Notes: generated by a model not told the origin, from the letters alone. A stretch of 5,282 nucleotides of DNA from Clostridium sp. UBA6758 (GCA_002453475.1 DKGY01000059.1:857-6138), one strand, 5' to 3'; counted from the stretch's first letter, positions 1 to 5,265 are shown. A program made the numbers and translations.

Positions 1-941
1 TCTTTATAATGATCCCAGTGTCCTGAAATTTCCCATAACTTTTTATTGAGCATTATTGGTGTCTCAATCTCAACATAGCCTGCTTCTGAATGCAATTTTC
101 TCCAAAAATCTATTAAAGTATTTTTAAGAACTACTCCTTTAGGTAAGAAAAATGGGAATCCTATGCCCTCTTCGACAAAATTAAATAATTTTAGTTCCTT
201 ACCCAATTTTCTGTGATCTCTTTTTTTAGCTTCCTCTAAATTATGCAAATGAGTCTCTAGTGATGTTTTATTAGAAAATGCAACACCATATATTCTCTGT
301 AGCATCTTATTTTTCTCATTTCCTCTCCAATATGCTCCAGCTACACTTGTTAGTTTAAAAGCTTTTACATACTTTGTAGATGGTATATGAGGTCCTCTAC
401 AAAGATCAATAAACTCTCCCTGCTTATATAGAGAAATTTTTTCTCCTTCTGGTAAGTCCCTTATAAGTTCAACTTTATAAGCTTCCCCTTTTTCCTCCAT
501 TAGCCTAATTGCATCTTCTCTAGAAACATCTATTCTCTCAAATTTAAAATTTTCTTTAATTACGTTATTCATTTCTATTTCAATCTTATCTATATCTTCA
601 GCAGATAAGGGACTTTCAATATCAAAATCCTAATAATAACCATTTTTTATGGAAGGTCCTATAGCAAGTTTCGAATTACTATAAATTCTTTTTACTGCTT
701 GAGCCATAATATGTGCAGTTGAATGTCTAATTACCTCAACAGCATTTTCATCATCATAGGTTAAAATATTTACCTGGTCATTATCTTTTAATTTGCAACT
801 TAAATCAACCAAGGTTCCATTTACTTCACCTACTATTGCTGATTTAGCTAAATTTTTGCTAATTGAACTTACAAGATCATAAACATTAGAATCATCACAA
901 ATTTCTTTTATTGAACCATCTTTAAGTTTTATATTTATCAT
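1..941 (-). CDS. thrS: Threonine--tRNA ligase, N-terminal half, with an in-frame TAG
   Basis: Threonyl-tRNA synthetase charges tRNA-Thr with threonine in the cytosol. The gene runs off the left edge, and 313 codons of a family length near 640 are visible. Order: TGS domain (residues 1-62), editing domain with HSTAH (73-77) and CRGPH (181-185), matching the zinc/editing residues known from E. coli ThrRS, then the start of the class II catalytic core (ending near SGHWDHYK). Start: ATG at 941 lies 9 nt after AAGGAGG (951-957); the ATG at 962 lies upstream of that site and is unlikely. Oddity: codon 104 (630-632) is TAG where relatives have Tyr (GYY-stop-DFDIE). The same frame then continues cleanly to the window edge with family-like sequence, so the change is one base and not a frameshift. 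As written, translation would give a 103-residue fragment. A real nonsense mutation or a sequence error are both possible. A threonine T-box lies directly upstream. Confidence 0.93.
630..632 (-). other. In-frame amber codon inside thrS
   Basis: The minus strand reads TAT TAT TAG GAT TTT. The family motif is G-(F/Y)-Y-Y-D, so TAG stands in place of a Tyr codon and differs from TAT or TAC by one base. TAG is also the ordinary terminator of the DUF434 gene and of the 37-codon ORF in this window, which argues against general reassignment of TAG in this organism. I see no recoding element next to it. Confidence 0.9.
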
Positions 942-989
942 ACTTATCATCCTCCTTAACAAAATTTATTGAATTAGTTATTATACGAC

Positions 990-1022
990 AAAAAAGCATC
1001 CGTCCCACCTTGGGACGAATGC
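990..1022 (-). terminator. T-box intrinsic terminator
   Basis: On the minus strand GCATTCGTCCC (1012-1022) pairs with GGGACGGATGC (996-1006) over 11 positions including one G-U pair. The loop is 5 nt and TTTTTT follows (990-995). In a T-box this is the default fold when tRNA is charged; the alternative antiterminator uses the 1030-1043 T-box sequence and the 5' arm of this stem. Confidence 0.93.
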
Positions 1023-1230
1023 ATAACATCCATGGTTCCACCCAAATTGAATTAAAATAATTCAATTCATCTCAAACTTTTTAACGGTATTTCCCGATGG
1101 CATTTTACTAATATTAGCTAATCAACCATAACTCTAGGGTAGTTTTCTTATAGTCATATTTAGGAATGCTTACAGTCGGTGACACTCCCTCTCTGGAAAC
1201 TGTACTCTATAATACTCGTCCCTTTCATTG
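990..1230 (-). promoter_or_regulatory. T-box riboswitch (threonine) controlling thrS
   Basis: The leader RNA senses uncharged tRNA-Thr and then prevents termination ahead of thrS. Stem I starts with AAAGGGACG (1217-1225), followed by the AGTA loop-E strand (1213-1216). The helix TTATAG (1207-1212) pairs with CTATAA (1148-1153), and next comes GAAA with the specifier codon ACT (1141-1143, threonine) followed by A. The distal arm contains ACAGT...ACTGT pairing around CCAGAGAGGGAGTGTCACC. The conserved T-box sequence is GGGTGGAACCATGG (1030-1043). Its TGGA would pair with a tRNA ending in UCCA, that is, with discriminator base U, as I recall for Gram-positive tRNA-Thr. The leader ends in the terminator at 990-1022, and thrS starts 49 nt further on. 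Confidence 0.95.
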
Positions 1231-1284
1231 TTCATTTTATTTTTAATTTTAAAGAGTTTTGTGCACTTCCTCTTGTTGAAATCA

Positions 1285-1313
1285 ATATTACCACTTTTGT
1301 AATATGTTGTAAA
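1285..1313 (-). promoter_or_regulatory. Candidate promoter of the T-box-thrS unit
   Basis: TTTACA (1308-1313) and TAATAT (1285-1290) are separated by 17 nt on the minus strand and lie between the ABC-F stop codon and stem I of the T-box. Transcription would begin near 1278, about 50 nt before stem I. The fit to the vegetative sigma consensus is moderate. The -10 box lies inside a 7-bp inverted repeat (1285-1305). Confidence 0.5.
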
Positions 1314-1323
1314 TATTTTTCTA

Positions 1324-2988
1324 TTAATTTAGTAAATTTACCTTTAAATTCTTCAACTTATCCAACAATTCATTATATTCTTCATCCAACGCTACTACAT
1401 CATCCTTTTTTGATGGCATGGATAACCTTCCAATAACTTCTGAAAGACGATTCTGTAATATGAAAATTTCATTTTCTATTTCTTCTTTATTATTATCTTT
1501 ACATTTATTTTTATGTTTATCTTTATTATCTAGGTATTCCTTATAATTACCTTTAAACATCTCAATTTTATGATTTTCTATAGTCATTATATGGTCTGCA
1601 ATAGATTCTACAAATCTTCTATCGTGGGATACAAATAGTAGGGTGCTATGATAATCTTTAAGAACATTTTCTACTACCTCAAGAGAGTTTATATCCATAT
1701 AATTAGTGGGCTCATCTAGTATAAGGAGATTTATATTTTGTAATAGCATTTTTGCAAAGGATACTTTAACTCTTTCTCCTCCACTTAATATACTTACTTT
1801 TTTATAAATATCTTCTCTTTTAAATAATAATCTTGCTAGTAGTATCCTAGCGAAAGTTTCATCCTTTATGCTACTTTCCATTACATTTTCTATGATGGTA
1901 CAGTTTTCTTTTAAGATGTCCATATCTTGGCTAAAATATCCTATCTTTGCTCCATTAGCAATTCTAATGGACTCATCATTATCCATTATCATTTTTATCA
2001 AAGTACTTTTTCCACATCCATTAGGACCAATGAGTGCTACCTTTGAGGTGTTATATATACTAAATTCAGCATTATCTAGTATCATCTTCTTCCCAAATGC
2101 CTTAGTTATATTTTTACCTTCTATAACTATTTTACTATGGAGCTTATTTGAATCTTGAATATCTAGCTTTATGTCTACTTGTTCTTTTGGTTTTTCCTTA
2201 ACTTCAAGGTGGCCTATTCTTTTCTTAATATTTTTCACAGTTTTTTCAATGTTTGCCTTAGCCTTTTGGCCTCCCATCTTATGAAGCCTAGCCTCAGAAT
2301 TGCCCATTCGTTTAGGAGTAGTCTTTATACTTTTTACCCTTTGTTTTGCATCTGTAATTACACTTTTAAGTCGCTTCTTTTCTTTTATATACTCCTCATA
2401 TTCAAATTCAGCTCGTTCTCTATCCTTAGCTTTCAAAGCAGCATAGTCACTATAATTACCATTATATATTTTTATTCTACCATCCTTTATTTCTAGAATC
2501 TTATTACATAACCCATCTAAGAAGTTCCTATCATGGGATATAATGATTAAAGCTCCTTTATATTTTTTAAAACTTTTTTCCATAAGCTCAATGCCCTCTA
2601 TATCCATATTACTAGTAGGCTCATCTGCAAAAATCAACTGGCTATTCTGGCTTAAAGCATAAGCAAGTTTAAATCTAGTCTTTTCTCCTCCGCTCATGTT
2701 CTCATTCCATATACTTTCTACATTAAATTTAGAAGCCATTTCATCAGTTATTGATATACTTTCAGGTACTTCTAACTGATATATATATGAGTATCTTCCG
2801 TATAACTTAACACCGCCTTCATCTGGCTGCAATCTTTGGCACAATATATTAATCAATGTAGTTTTACCTACTCCATTTACACCTACAACACCTATTCTGT
2901 TCTGGGAATAAACCTTTAAATTTTCTATATCTAAGATAGATCTATCACCAAAACTTTTTTTAATATTACTACATTCAACTAATAACAA
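1324..2988 (-). CDS. ABC-F ribosome-protection protein (Vga/VmlR/CplR-like)
   Basis: A 554-residue cytosolic ATPase with two fused ABC domains and no membrane segment. NBD1: Walker A GVNGVGKT (36-43), signature MSGGE (98-102), Walker B LIFADE (118-123), SHDR (151-154). A Lys/Arg-rich helical linker (about 185-265) corresponds to the P-site/antibiotic-resistance arm. NBD2: Walker A GPNGCGKS (321-328), signature LSGGE (401-405), Walker B LLILDE (421-426). The tail is charged and probably coiled coil (about 490-554). NBD1 is short, as in Vga-type proteins. Family members displace lincosamides, pleuromutilins and streptogramin A from the 50S peptidyl-transferase centre; clostridial chromosomal members are called CplR. 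Length and layout fit, but exact subfamily and drug range are inference. The start is TTG (2986-2988) after AAGGAGGGG (2994-3002). A housekeeping ABC-F is less likely because NBD1 lacks the long arm insertion. Confidence 0.93.
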   Translation of the reverse strand: MLLVECSNIKKSFGDRSILDIENLKVYSQNRIGVVGVNGVGKTTLINILCQRLQPDEGGVKLYGRYSYIYQLEVPESISITDEMASKFNVESIWNENMSGGEKTRFKLAYALSQNSQLIFADEPTSNMDIEGIELMEKSFKKYKGALIIISHDRNFLDGLCNKILEIKDGRIKIYNGNYSDYAALKAKDRERAEFEYEEYIKEKKRLKSVITDAKQRVKSIKTTPKRMGNSEARLHKMGGQKAKANIEKTVKNIKKRIGHLEVKEKPKEQVDIKLDIQDSNKLHSKIVIEGKNITKAFGKKMILDNAEFSIYNTSKVALIGPNGCGKSTLIKMIMDNDESIRIANGAKIGYFSQDMDILKENCTIIENVMESSIKDETFARILLARLLFKREDIYKKVSILSGGERVKVSFAKMLLQNINLLILDEPTNYMDINSLEVVENVLKDYHSTLLFVSHDRRFVESIADHIMTIENHKIEMFKGNYKEYLDNKDKHKNKCKDNNKEEIENEIFILQNRLSEVIGRLSMPSKKDDVVALDEEYNELLDKLKNLKVNLLN

Positions 2989-3023
2989 AAAATCCCCTCC
3001 TTATAACTTGGAGAGGATAACAT
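2979..3023 (-). other. Possible 14-codon leader ORF overlapping the ABC-F start
   Basis: ATG at 3023 opens a 14-residue frame (MLSSPSYKEGIFCY) that ends with TAG at 2979-2981, 10 nt inside the ABC-F gene in another frame. It passes right through the hairpin at 2992-3018, so a ribosome in it would melt that fold. I see no well-placed Shine-Dalgarno for it (the nearest AAAGG is 16 nt away), so translation is uncertain. Confidence 0.25.
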
Positions 3024-3312
3024 CGCAACTATATCATAACCTTTAATCTGCACTAAATAAAACCTTAAAATATATACAAAAATATCAGTATATATTAGGA
3101 TTCAAGTCATAATTAAGATTAATAGCACATTATATTGACAAACTATCAACAGTTACAAAAACGCTATCCACTCACAAAATCAAATAAAATGCATAACAAT
3201 AAAGCTTTTCTTTAGACCTCATTTAAACTTTGATTTTTCATAAACAAAAGTGAATTATATTCTCATCTCTGCAAATACCTTGCCTTTCTTTAAATTAAAT
3301 TTCTAGTATTCA
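2989..3312 (-). promoter_or_regulatory. Long 5' leader of the ABC-F mRNA
   Basis: About 320 nt separate the predicted start site (near 3312) from the TTG codon. No substantial gene lies here. Contents: a minimal ORF ATG-AGA-ATA-TAA (3255-3266) 12 nt after AAGGCAAGG (3279-3287); a 9-codon ORF MKNQSLNEV (3212-3241) without a clear ribosome site; an AU-rich hairpin (3061-3102) with the perfect core AATATATAC/GTATATATT and a 10-nt loop; and the site-blocking hairpin next to the gene. A second weaker promoter-like pair, TTGTAA (3153-3158) and TATAAT (3129-3134) with 18 nt between, could give a shorter leader. Confidence 0.55.
2992..3018 (-). promoter_or_regulatory. Hairpin sequestering the ABC-F ribosome binding site, followed by a U tract
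   Basis: On the minus strand ATCCTCTCC (3010-3018) pairs with GGAGGGGAT (2992-3000). This gives nine base pairs including one U-G pair, with a 9-nt loop (3001-3009). The 3' arm contains most of the AAGGAGGGG Shine-Dalgarno site, so the fold would block initiation at the TTG start. A run of six T (2987-2992) follows at once, so the same hairpin has the form of an intrinsic terminator. Induced attenuation is common upstream of ABC-F resistance genes; that this hairpin does it is inference. Confidence 0.7.
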
Positions 3313-3318
3313 ATTACA

Positions 3319-3347
3319 ATTATATAAATAACTCATGTGGCTGTCAA
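3319..3347 (-). promoter_or_regulatory. Consensus promoter for the ABC-F gene
   Basis: TTGACA (3342-3347) and TATAAT (3319-3324) are both perfect matches to the vegetative sigma consensus with the ideal 17-nt spacer. Transcription would begin near 3312. A promoter this strong before a long leader fits a gene that is transcribed all the time and held back by attenuation. Confidence 0.8.
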
Positions 3348-3401
3348 CTTCCTTAACTCCAGATCCACCTCTACACGGTTTGCATTGTATAATTATGTAA
3401 T

Positions 3402-3911
3402 TTACTCATATAAAGTTGACTCGCCATATTTCAACGCTTTATTGATAGCCTCTTGAATAAATGGACTACAACATTTACCTATAGGATTGTTAATTTCACA
3501 CTTTCCGCTCTTCATTGCTCCTGTAAGTCTTATAATATCTTTTATATCTTTTGCTCCATTATTAACAACAGCATTTATAATTTGTTGTTCTGTAACTTCA
3601 TTACAATAACATATGTATTTAGGGTTAGCATCTTTTTTAAACCATATAGACACTTTCACCTGCTGTTTGCTATATGATGTACCTAAATGTGGATTAAAGT
3701 AAACAATATTACATTCCTCATTCATACAAATAAAGTAATTATGCTCTTTTATTTGTCCTATAAATTCATCACTAACTAAATGTTTTATAGTAACATTTTT
3801 CACTTCTATTCCCTTACTATTACATATAGGACAGAGGTTATTATTTCCTACTTCCCAAGTAGAATTTTGTTCACTGCCTCAACAGGATTTTTTTAACTCT
3901 TGCTCTTTCAT
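3402..3911 (-). CDS. CopZ-like iron-sulfur metallochaperone, candidate selenoprotein (TGA at codon 11)
   Basis: Predicted 169-residue cytosolic protein resembling the N-terminal part of CopZ-type copper chaperones and their shorter clostridial relatives. Seen: an N-terminal SC-TGA-G (9-12); CPIC (27-30) and ICMNEEC (61-67), likely the zinc-binding module; then a BFD-like [2Fe-2S] domain with CYCNEVTE (101-108), Cys138 and Cys147-Cys148. No C-terminal HMA domain. Start: ATG at 3911 lies 9 nt after GAGGAGAGG. From there the frame is open except for TGA at codon 11. The only in-frame start codon after the TGA and ahead of the domains is GTG at 3803, which would lose CPIC. Readthrough as selenocysteine is therefore the likeliest reading, helped by a hairpin just downstream. 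Alternatives: a Cys codon mutated or misread to TGA, leaving a shortened protein. A 37-codon ORF 62 nt upstream shares the promoter. The metal carried (copper, or another) is inference. Confidence 0.8.
3846..3864 (-). promoter_or_regulatory. Candidate bacterial SECIS hairpin
   Basis: CTACTT (3857-3862) pairs perfectly with AAGTAG (3848-3853) around a GGG loop (3854-3856). One U-G and one U-A pair extend the stem to 8. The loop begins 22 nt after the TGA, within the usual 16-37 nt range, and its first base is G, as bacterial SECIS loops require. GGCAG right after the TGA could pair with CTGTCC further down, with one bulged U, as an outer stem. There is no U tract, so this is not a terminator. 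The bulged U typical of the E. coli element is not obvious in the inner stem. Confidence 0.6.
3879..3881 (-). other. In-frame TGA, probable selenocysteine codon
   Basis: The minus strand reads TCC TGT TGA GGC AGT from codon 9. A Cys directly before and a Gly directly after fit a Cys-Cys-Gly N terminus in which the second Cys is replaced by selenocysteine. The same frame upstream begins with ATG and a good Shine-Dalgarno, and downstream it carries the conserved CxxC. No TGA stop is used by the other intact genes seen here, which end in TAA or TAG. Confidence 0.65.
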
Positions 3912-3973
3912 AATACATTTCCTCTCCTCAATGCTATTTAATTGCCATCCTATTTTCTACACAAAGTTTTTCT

Positions 3974-4087
3974 CTAACTAAGTTTTATTACTTCATACCT
4001 AACACCTTTAAGTTTACTCTTCTCATCCCTTATTGCTTTATCAATCATTTCAGCTAGCTGTATTAAATTATTATATCTACATGTCAT
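3974..4087 (-). CDS. Small hypothetical protein (37 aa) upstream of the metallochaperone
   Basis: ATG at 4087 to TAG at 3974-3976. It begins MTCRYNNLIQLAEMIDKAI and ends KLKGVRYEVIKLS. The composition looks like a real soluble protein: an amphipathic helix (about 8-27) followed by a short strand, with one Cys. No signal peptide or membrane segment. A weak Shine-Dalgarno (TTGGA) lies 6 nt before the ATG. It is co-directional with the metallochaperone 62 nt downstream and sits behind the promoter at 4146-4174, so the two probably share an mRNA. I do not recognise the family; it could also be the remnant of a longer gene. Confidence 0.5.
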   Translation of the reverse strand: MTCRYNNLIQLAEMIDKAIRDEKSKLKGVRYEVIKLS

Positions 4088-4145
4088 ATCAATTCCAATG
4101 ATTAAGATTCACTTAGTCAAATCTAAAATTTAGAGTGTTACTTAT

Positions 4146-4174
4146 ATTATACTGATTTATTAACTGTATTTCCA
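4146..4174 (-). promoter_or_regulatory. Candidate promoter of the small ORF-metallochaperone operon
   Basis: TGGAAA (4169-4174; 4 of 6 consensus bases) and a perfect TATAAT (4146-4151) are 17 nt apart, starting just after the terminator at 4181-4205. Transcription would begin near 4139, about 52 nt before the 37-codon ORF. An imperfect dyad (TTGACT-A-AGTGAA, 4108-4120) lies inside that leader and might bind a metal-responsive repressor. Confidence 0.45.
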
Positions 4175-4180
4175 TATAAT

Positions 4181-4205
4181 AAAAAGAGCTAGGTTTAACT
4201 AGCTC
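4181..4205 (-). terminator. Intrinsic terminator after the DUF434 unit
   Basis: GAGCTAG (4199-4205) and CTAGCTC (4186-4192) form a perfect 7-bp stem with a 6-nt loop, followed on the minus strand by TTTTTATTATA. It closes transcription coming from the DUF434 gene, 125 nt beyond that gene's stop codon. The plus-strand side lacks a comparable T run, so it acts mainly in one direction. Confidence 0.85.
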
Positions 4206-4215
4206 TATCAATATA

Positions 4216-4302
4216 TTATCCTTTTTCATGTGTCTTTTTACTATGTTTACTTCCAAAATTATTTGATCTCTTTTTACTATTGGCTTGCACAAGAACAGTC
4301 AT
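4216..4302 (-). CDS. Doubtful small basic ORF (28 aa) between DUF434 and its terminator
   Basis: ATG at 4302 to TAA at 4216-4218, ending 10 nt before the terminator stem. The product begins MTVLVQANSKKRSNNF and continues with a Lys/His-rich tail; it would be strongly basic. No convincing Shine-Dalgarno precedes it. The overlapping frame just upstream reads ...SEKHDCSCASQ before a TAG, and shifting frame after DCSCA would join it to NSKKRSNNF. The stretch could therefore be one small Cys-containing gene with a frameshift, or no gene at all. Family not recognised. Confidence 0.2.
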   Translation of the reverse strand: MTVLVQANSKKRSNNFGSKHSKKTHEKG

Positions 4303-4330
4303 GTTTTTCACTAATAGCGTTTATACTTCC

Positions 4331-5053
4331 CTATAAAAAATAAAATTTGCTAAAATCTATACAATTAACCTCTAATCCCTTATCATCTATAATATATCTA
4401 TTCATATTTATCCAACTCTTACATTTATCAATGATAATTGCATCACTAGATACCACATTTTCTTTTGTTTCTAATACACTATCTACATTATTAATATTCT
4501 CTACTTCTATTTCAAATTGTAAATTTTCTAGTAATTCTAAAATTTTCATCTTCAATCTCCCTGAATTTGAAACTGGCTTATCTAAATAGAATATAGCTTT
4601 ATGAACTTTATACTCTACTAATTTTTCACCCATTAGCTTAATCGCCTTATCAGTTTTATCTATAAGTGAATACGAACCTCGAAGTCCTGCTAAATCTCTT
4701 ATAGTTCCATCCATTGATTTTATAATTAGTGAATTAGATAGTGCAACTTCTAAAGTTATTATTGTATTAAAACCATCTATATGAATTGTTTTCCCTGATA
4801 AAGAATCAGTAACTACTTTAGATTTTCTATTTTTAATATCTTCACTTTTGGATATTCCCCTCACTAAGGCAAGCCTCTGCCTTTCAGATAAAAGATAATG
4901 ATTTCCTACAAAAGTAGATGCTCCCTTTATCTTATAACCACTATTTAGTAGATACAATAAGTCTTCTCCTGCTTTATATAATTTATCCCTATATTCATCT
5001 ACGAACTCCTTTTCATCCCTTGGAATATATCCTCTTCTAGTAGTCTTACTCAT
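4331..5053 (-). CDS. DUF434-family protein of unknown function
   Basis: A 240-residue soluble protein without signal peptide or membrane segment. Recognisable family blocks: ASTFVGNHYLLSERQRLAL (45-63), HIDGFNTIITLE (91-102), RDLAGLRGSY (119-128), FYLDKPVSNSGRLK (155-168) and VSSDAIIID (201-209). I take the N-terminal part as DUF434 and the rest as the C-terminal domain usually found with it. The conserved Asp, Arg and Ser residues suggest an enzyme or nucleic-acid-related role, but no activity is known to me. Start: ATG at 5053, 6 nt after AAGGTG (5060-5065), opening MSKTTRRGYIPRDEKEF. An in-frame ATG at 5107 would add 18 residues that do not resemble the family and would overlap the likely promoter. 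The gene ends with TAG, with its own terminator 125 nt on. Confidence 0.85.
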   Translation of the reverse strand: MSKTTRRGYIPRDEKEFVDEYRDKLYKAGEDLLYLLNSGYKIKGASTFVGNHYLLSERQRLALVRGISKSEDIKNRKSKVVTDSLSGKTIHIDGFNTIITLEVALSNSLIIKSMDGTIRDLAGLRGSYSLIDKTDKAIKLMGEKLVEYKVHKAIFYLDKPVSNSGRLKMKILELLENLQFEIEVENINNVDSVLETKENVVSSDAIIIDKCKSWINMNRYIIDDKGLEVNCIDFSKFYFL

Positions 5054-5077
5054 TATTTTCACCTTACTTTCAACAGT

Positions 5078-5093
5078 ATTATATGTCATTATA
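5078..5093 (-). promoter_or_regulatory. Candidate -10 boxes for the DUF434 gene
   Basis: Two perfect TATAAT hexamers (5078-5083 and 5088-5093) lie just upstream of the chosen start. Using the first, transcription would begin near 5071, leaving a short leader that still includes the Shine-Dalgarno. No good -35 box is seen at 16-18 nt from either one. Confidence 0.35.
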
Positions 5094-5202
5094 TTATGGT
5101 GTTGCACTTTAAATGGCTTTTCCTACTACTCTTCATTTCCACCATTCATTATGCTCCACATTATAATGATTATTCATACTAGCATTATGGAGTTTGTTAA
5201 AA

Positions 5203-5231
5203 TTGATAAATACTTTAATATGTGTTACTAT
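5203..5231 (+). promoter_or_regulatory. Promoter for a divergent plus-strand gene
   Basis: TTGATA (5203-5208) and TACTAT (5226-5231) are separated by 17 nt on the plus strand. Transcription would begin near 5238, 28 nt before an ATG with a well-placed ribosome binding site. Confidence 0.55.
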
Positions 5232-5265
5232 TAGACATTAACTAAAGGATGAAAGGTATGAGTAA

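Noticed and set aside
630..632. Pyrrolysine at the thrS TAG
   Set aside because: TAG ends at least two other ORFs here, the position is a Tyr in the family, and there is no sign of pyl genes or an insertion element in the window.
942..962. Earlier thrS start at ATG 962, and another ATG at 950
   Set aside because: Both precede or abut the AAGGAGG site; family proteins begin at the MINIKLKDGS position (941), which has ideal spacing.
1285..1305. Perfect 7-bp inverted repeat ATATTAC/GTAATAT after the ABC-F gene, as a terminator
   Set aside because: The stem is only AT-rich with two G-C pairs and no U tract follows on the minus strand; it overlaps the likely thrS promoter. I see no convincing terminator for the ABC-F gene.
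1179..1436. Plus-strand open frames within the T-box and opposite the ABC-F, metallochaperone and DUF434 genes
   Set aside because: They are antisense to well-supported genes or RNA, have low-complexity Phe/Leu/Ile/Ser-rich composition and lack ribosome sites.
3402..3803. Metallochaperone starting at the GTG at 3803
   Set aside because: No Shine-Dalgarno lies before it, and the frame extends upstream through the conserved CPIC motif to an ATG with a good ribosome site, broken only by one TGA.
5054..5107. Longer DUF434 protein from ATG 5107
   Set aside because: The 18 added residues do not look like the family, no ribosome site precedes them, and they cover the TATAAT boxes.
5110..5190. Short minus-strand frames upstream of DUF434 such as MNNHYNVEHNEWWK
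   Set aside because: Only 14 codons, no ribosome site and no recognisable similarity; treated as intergenic.
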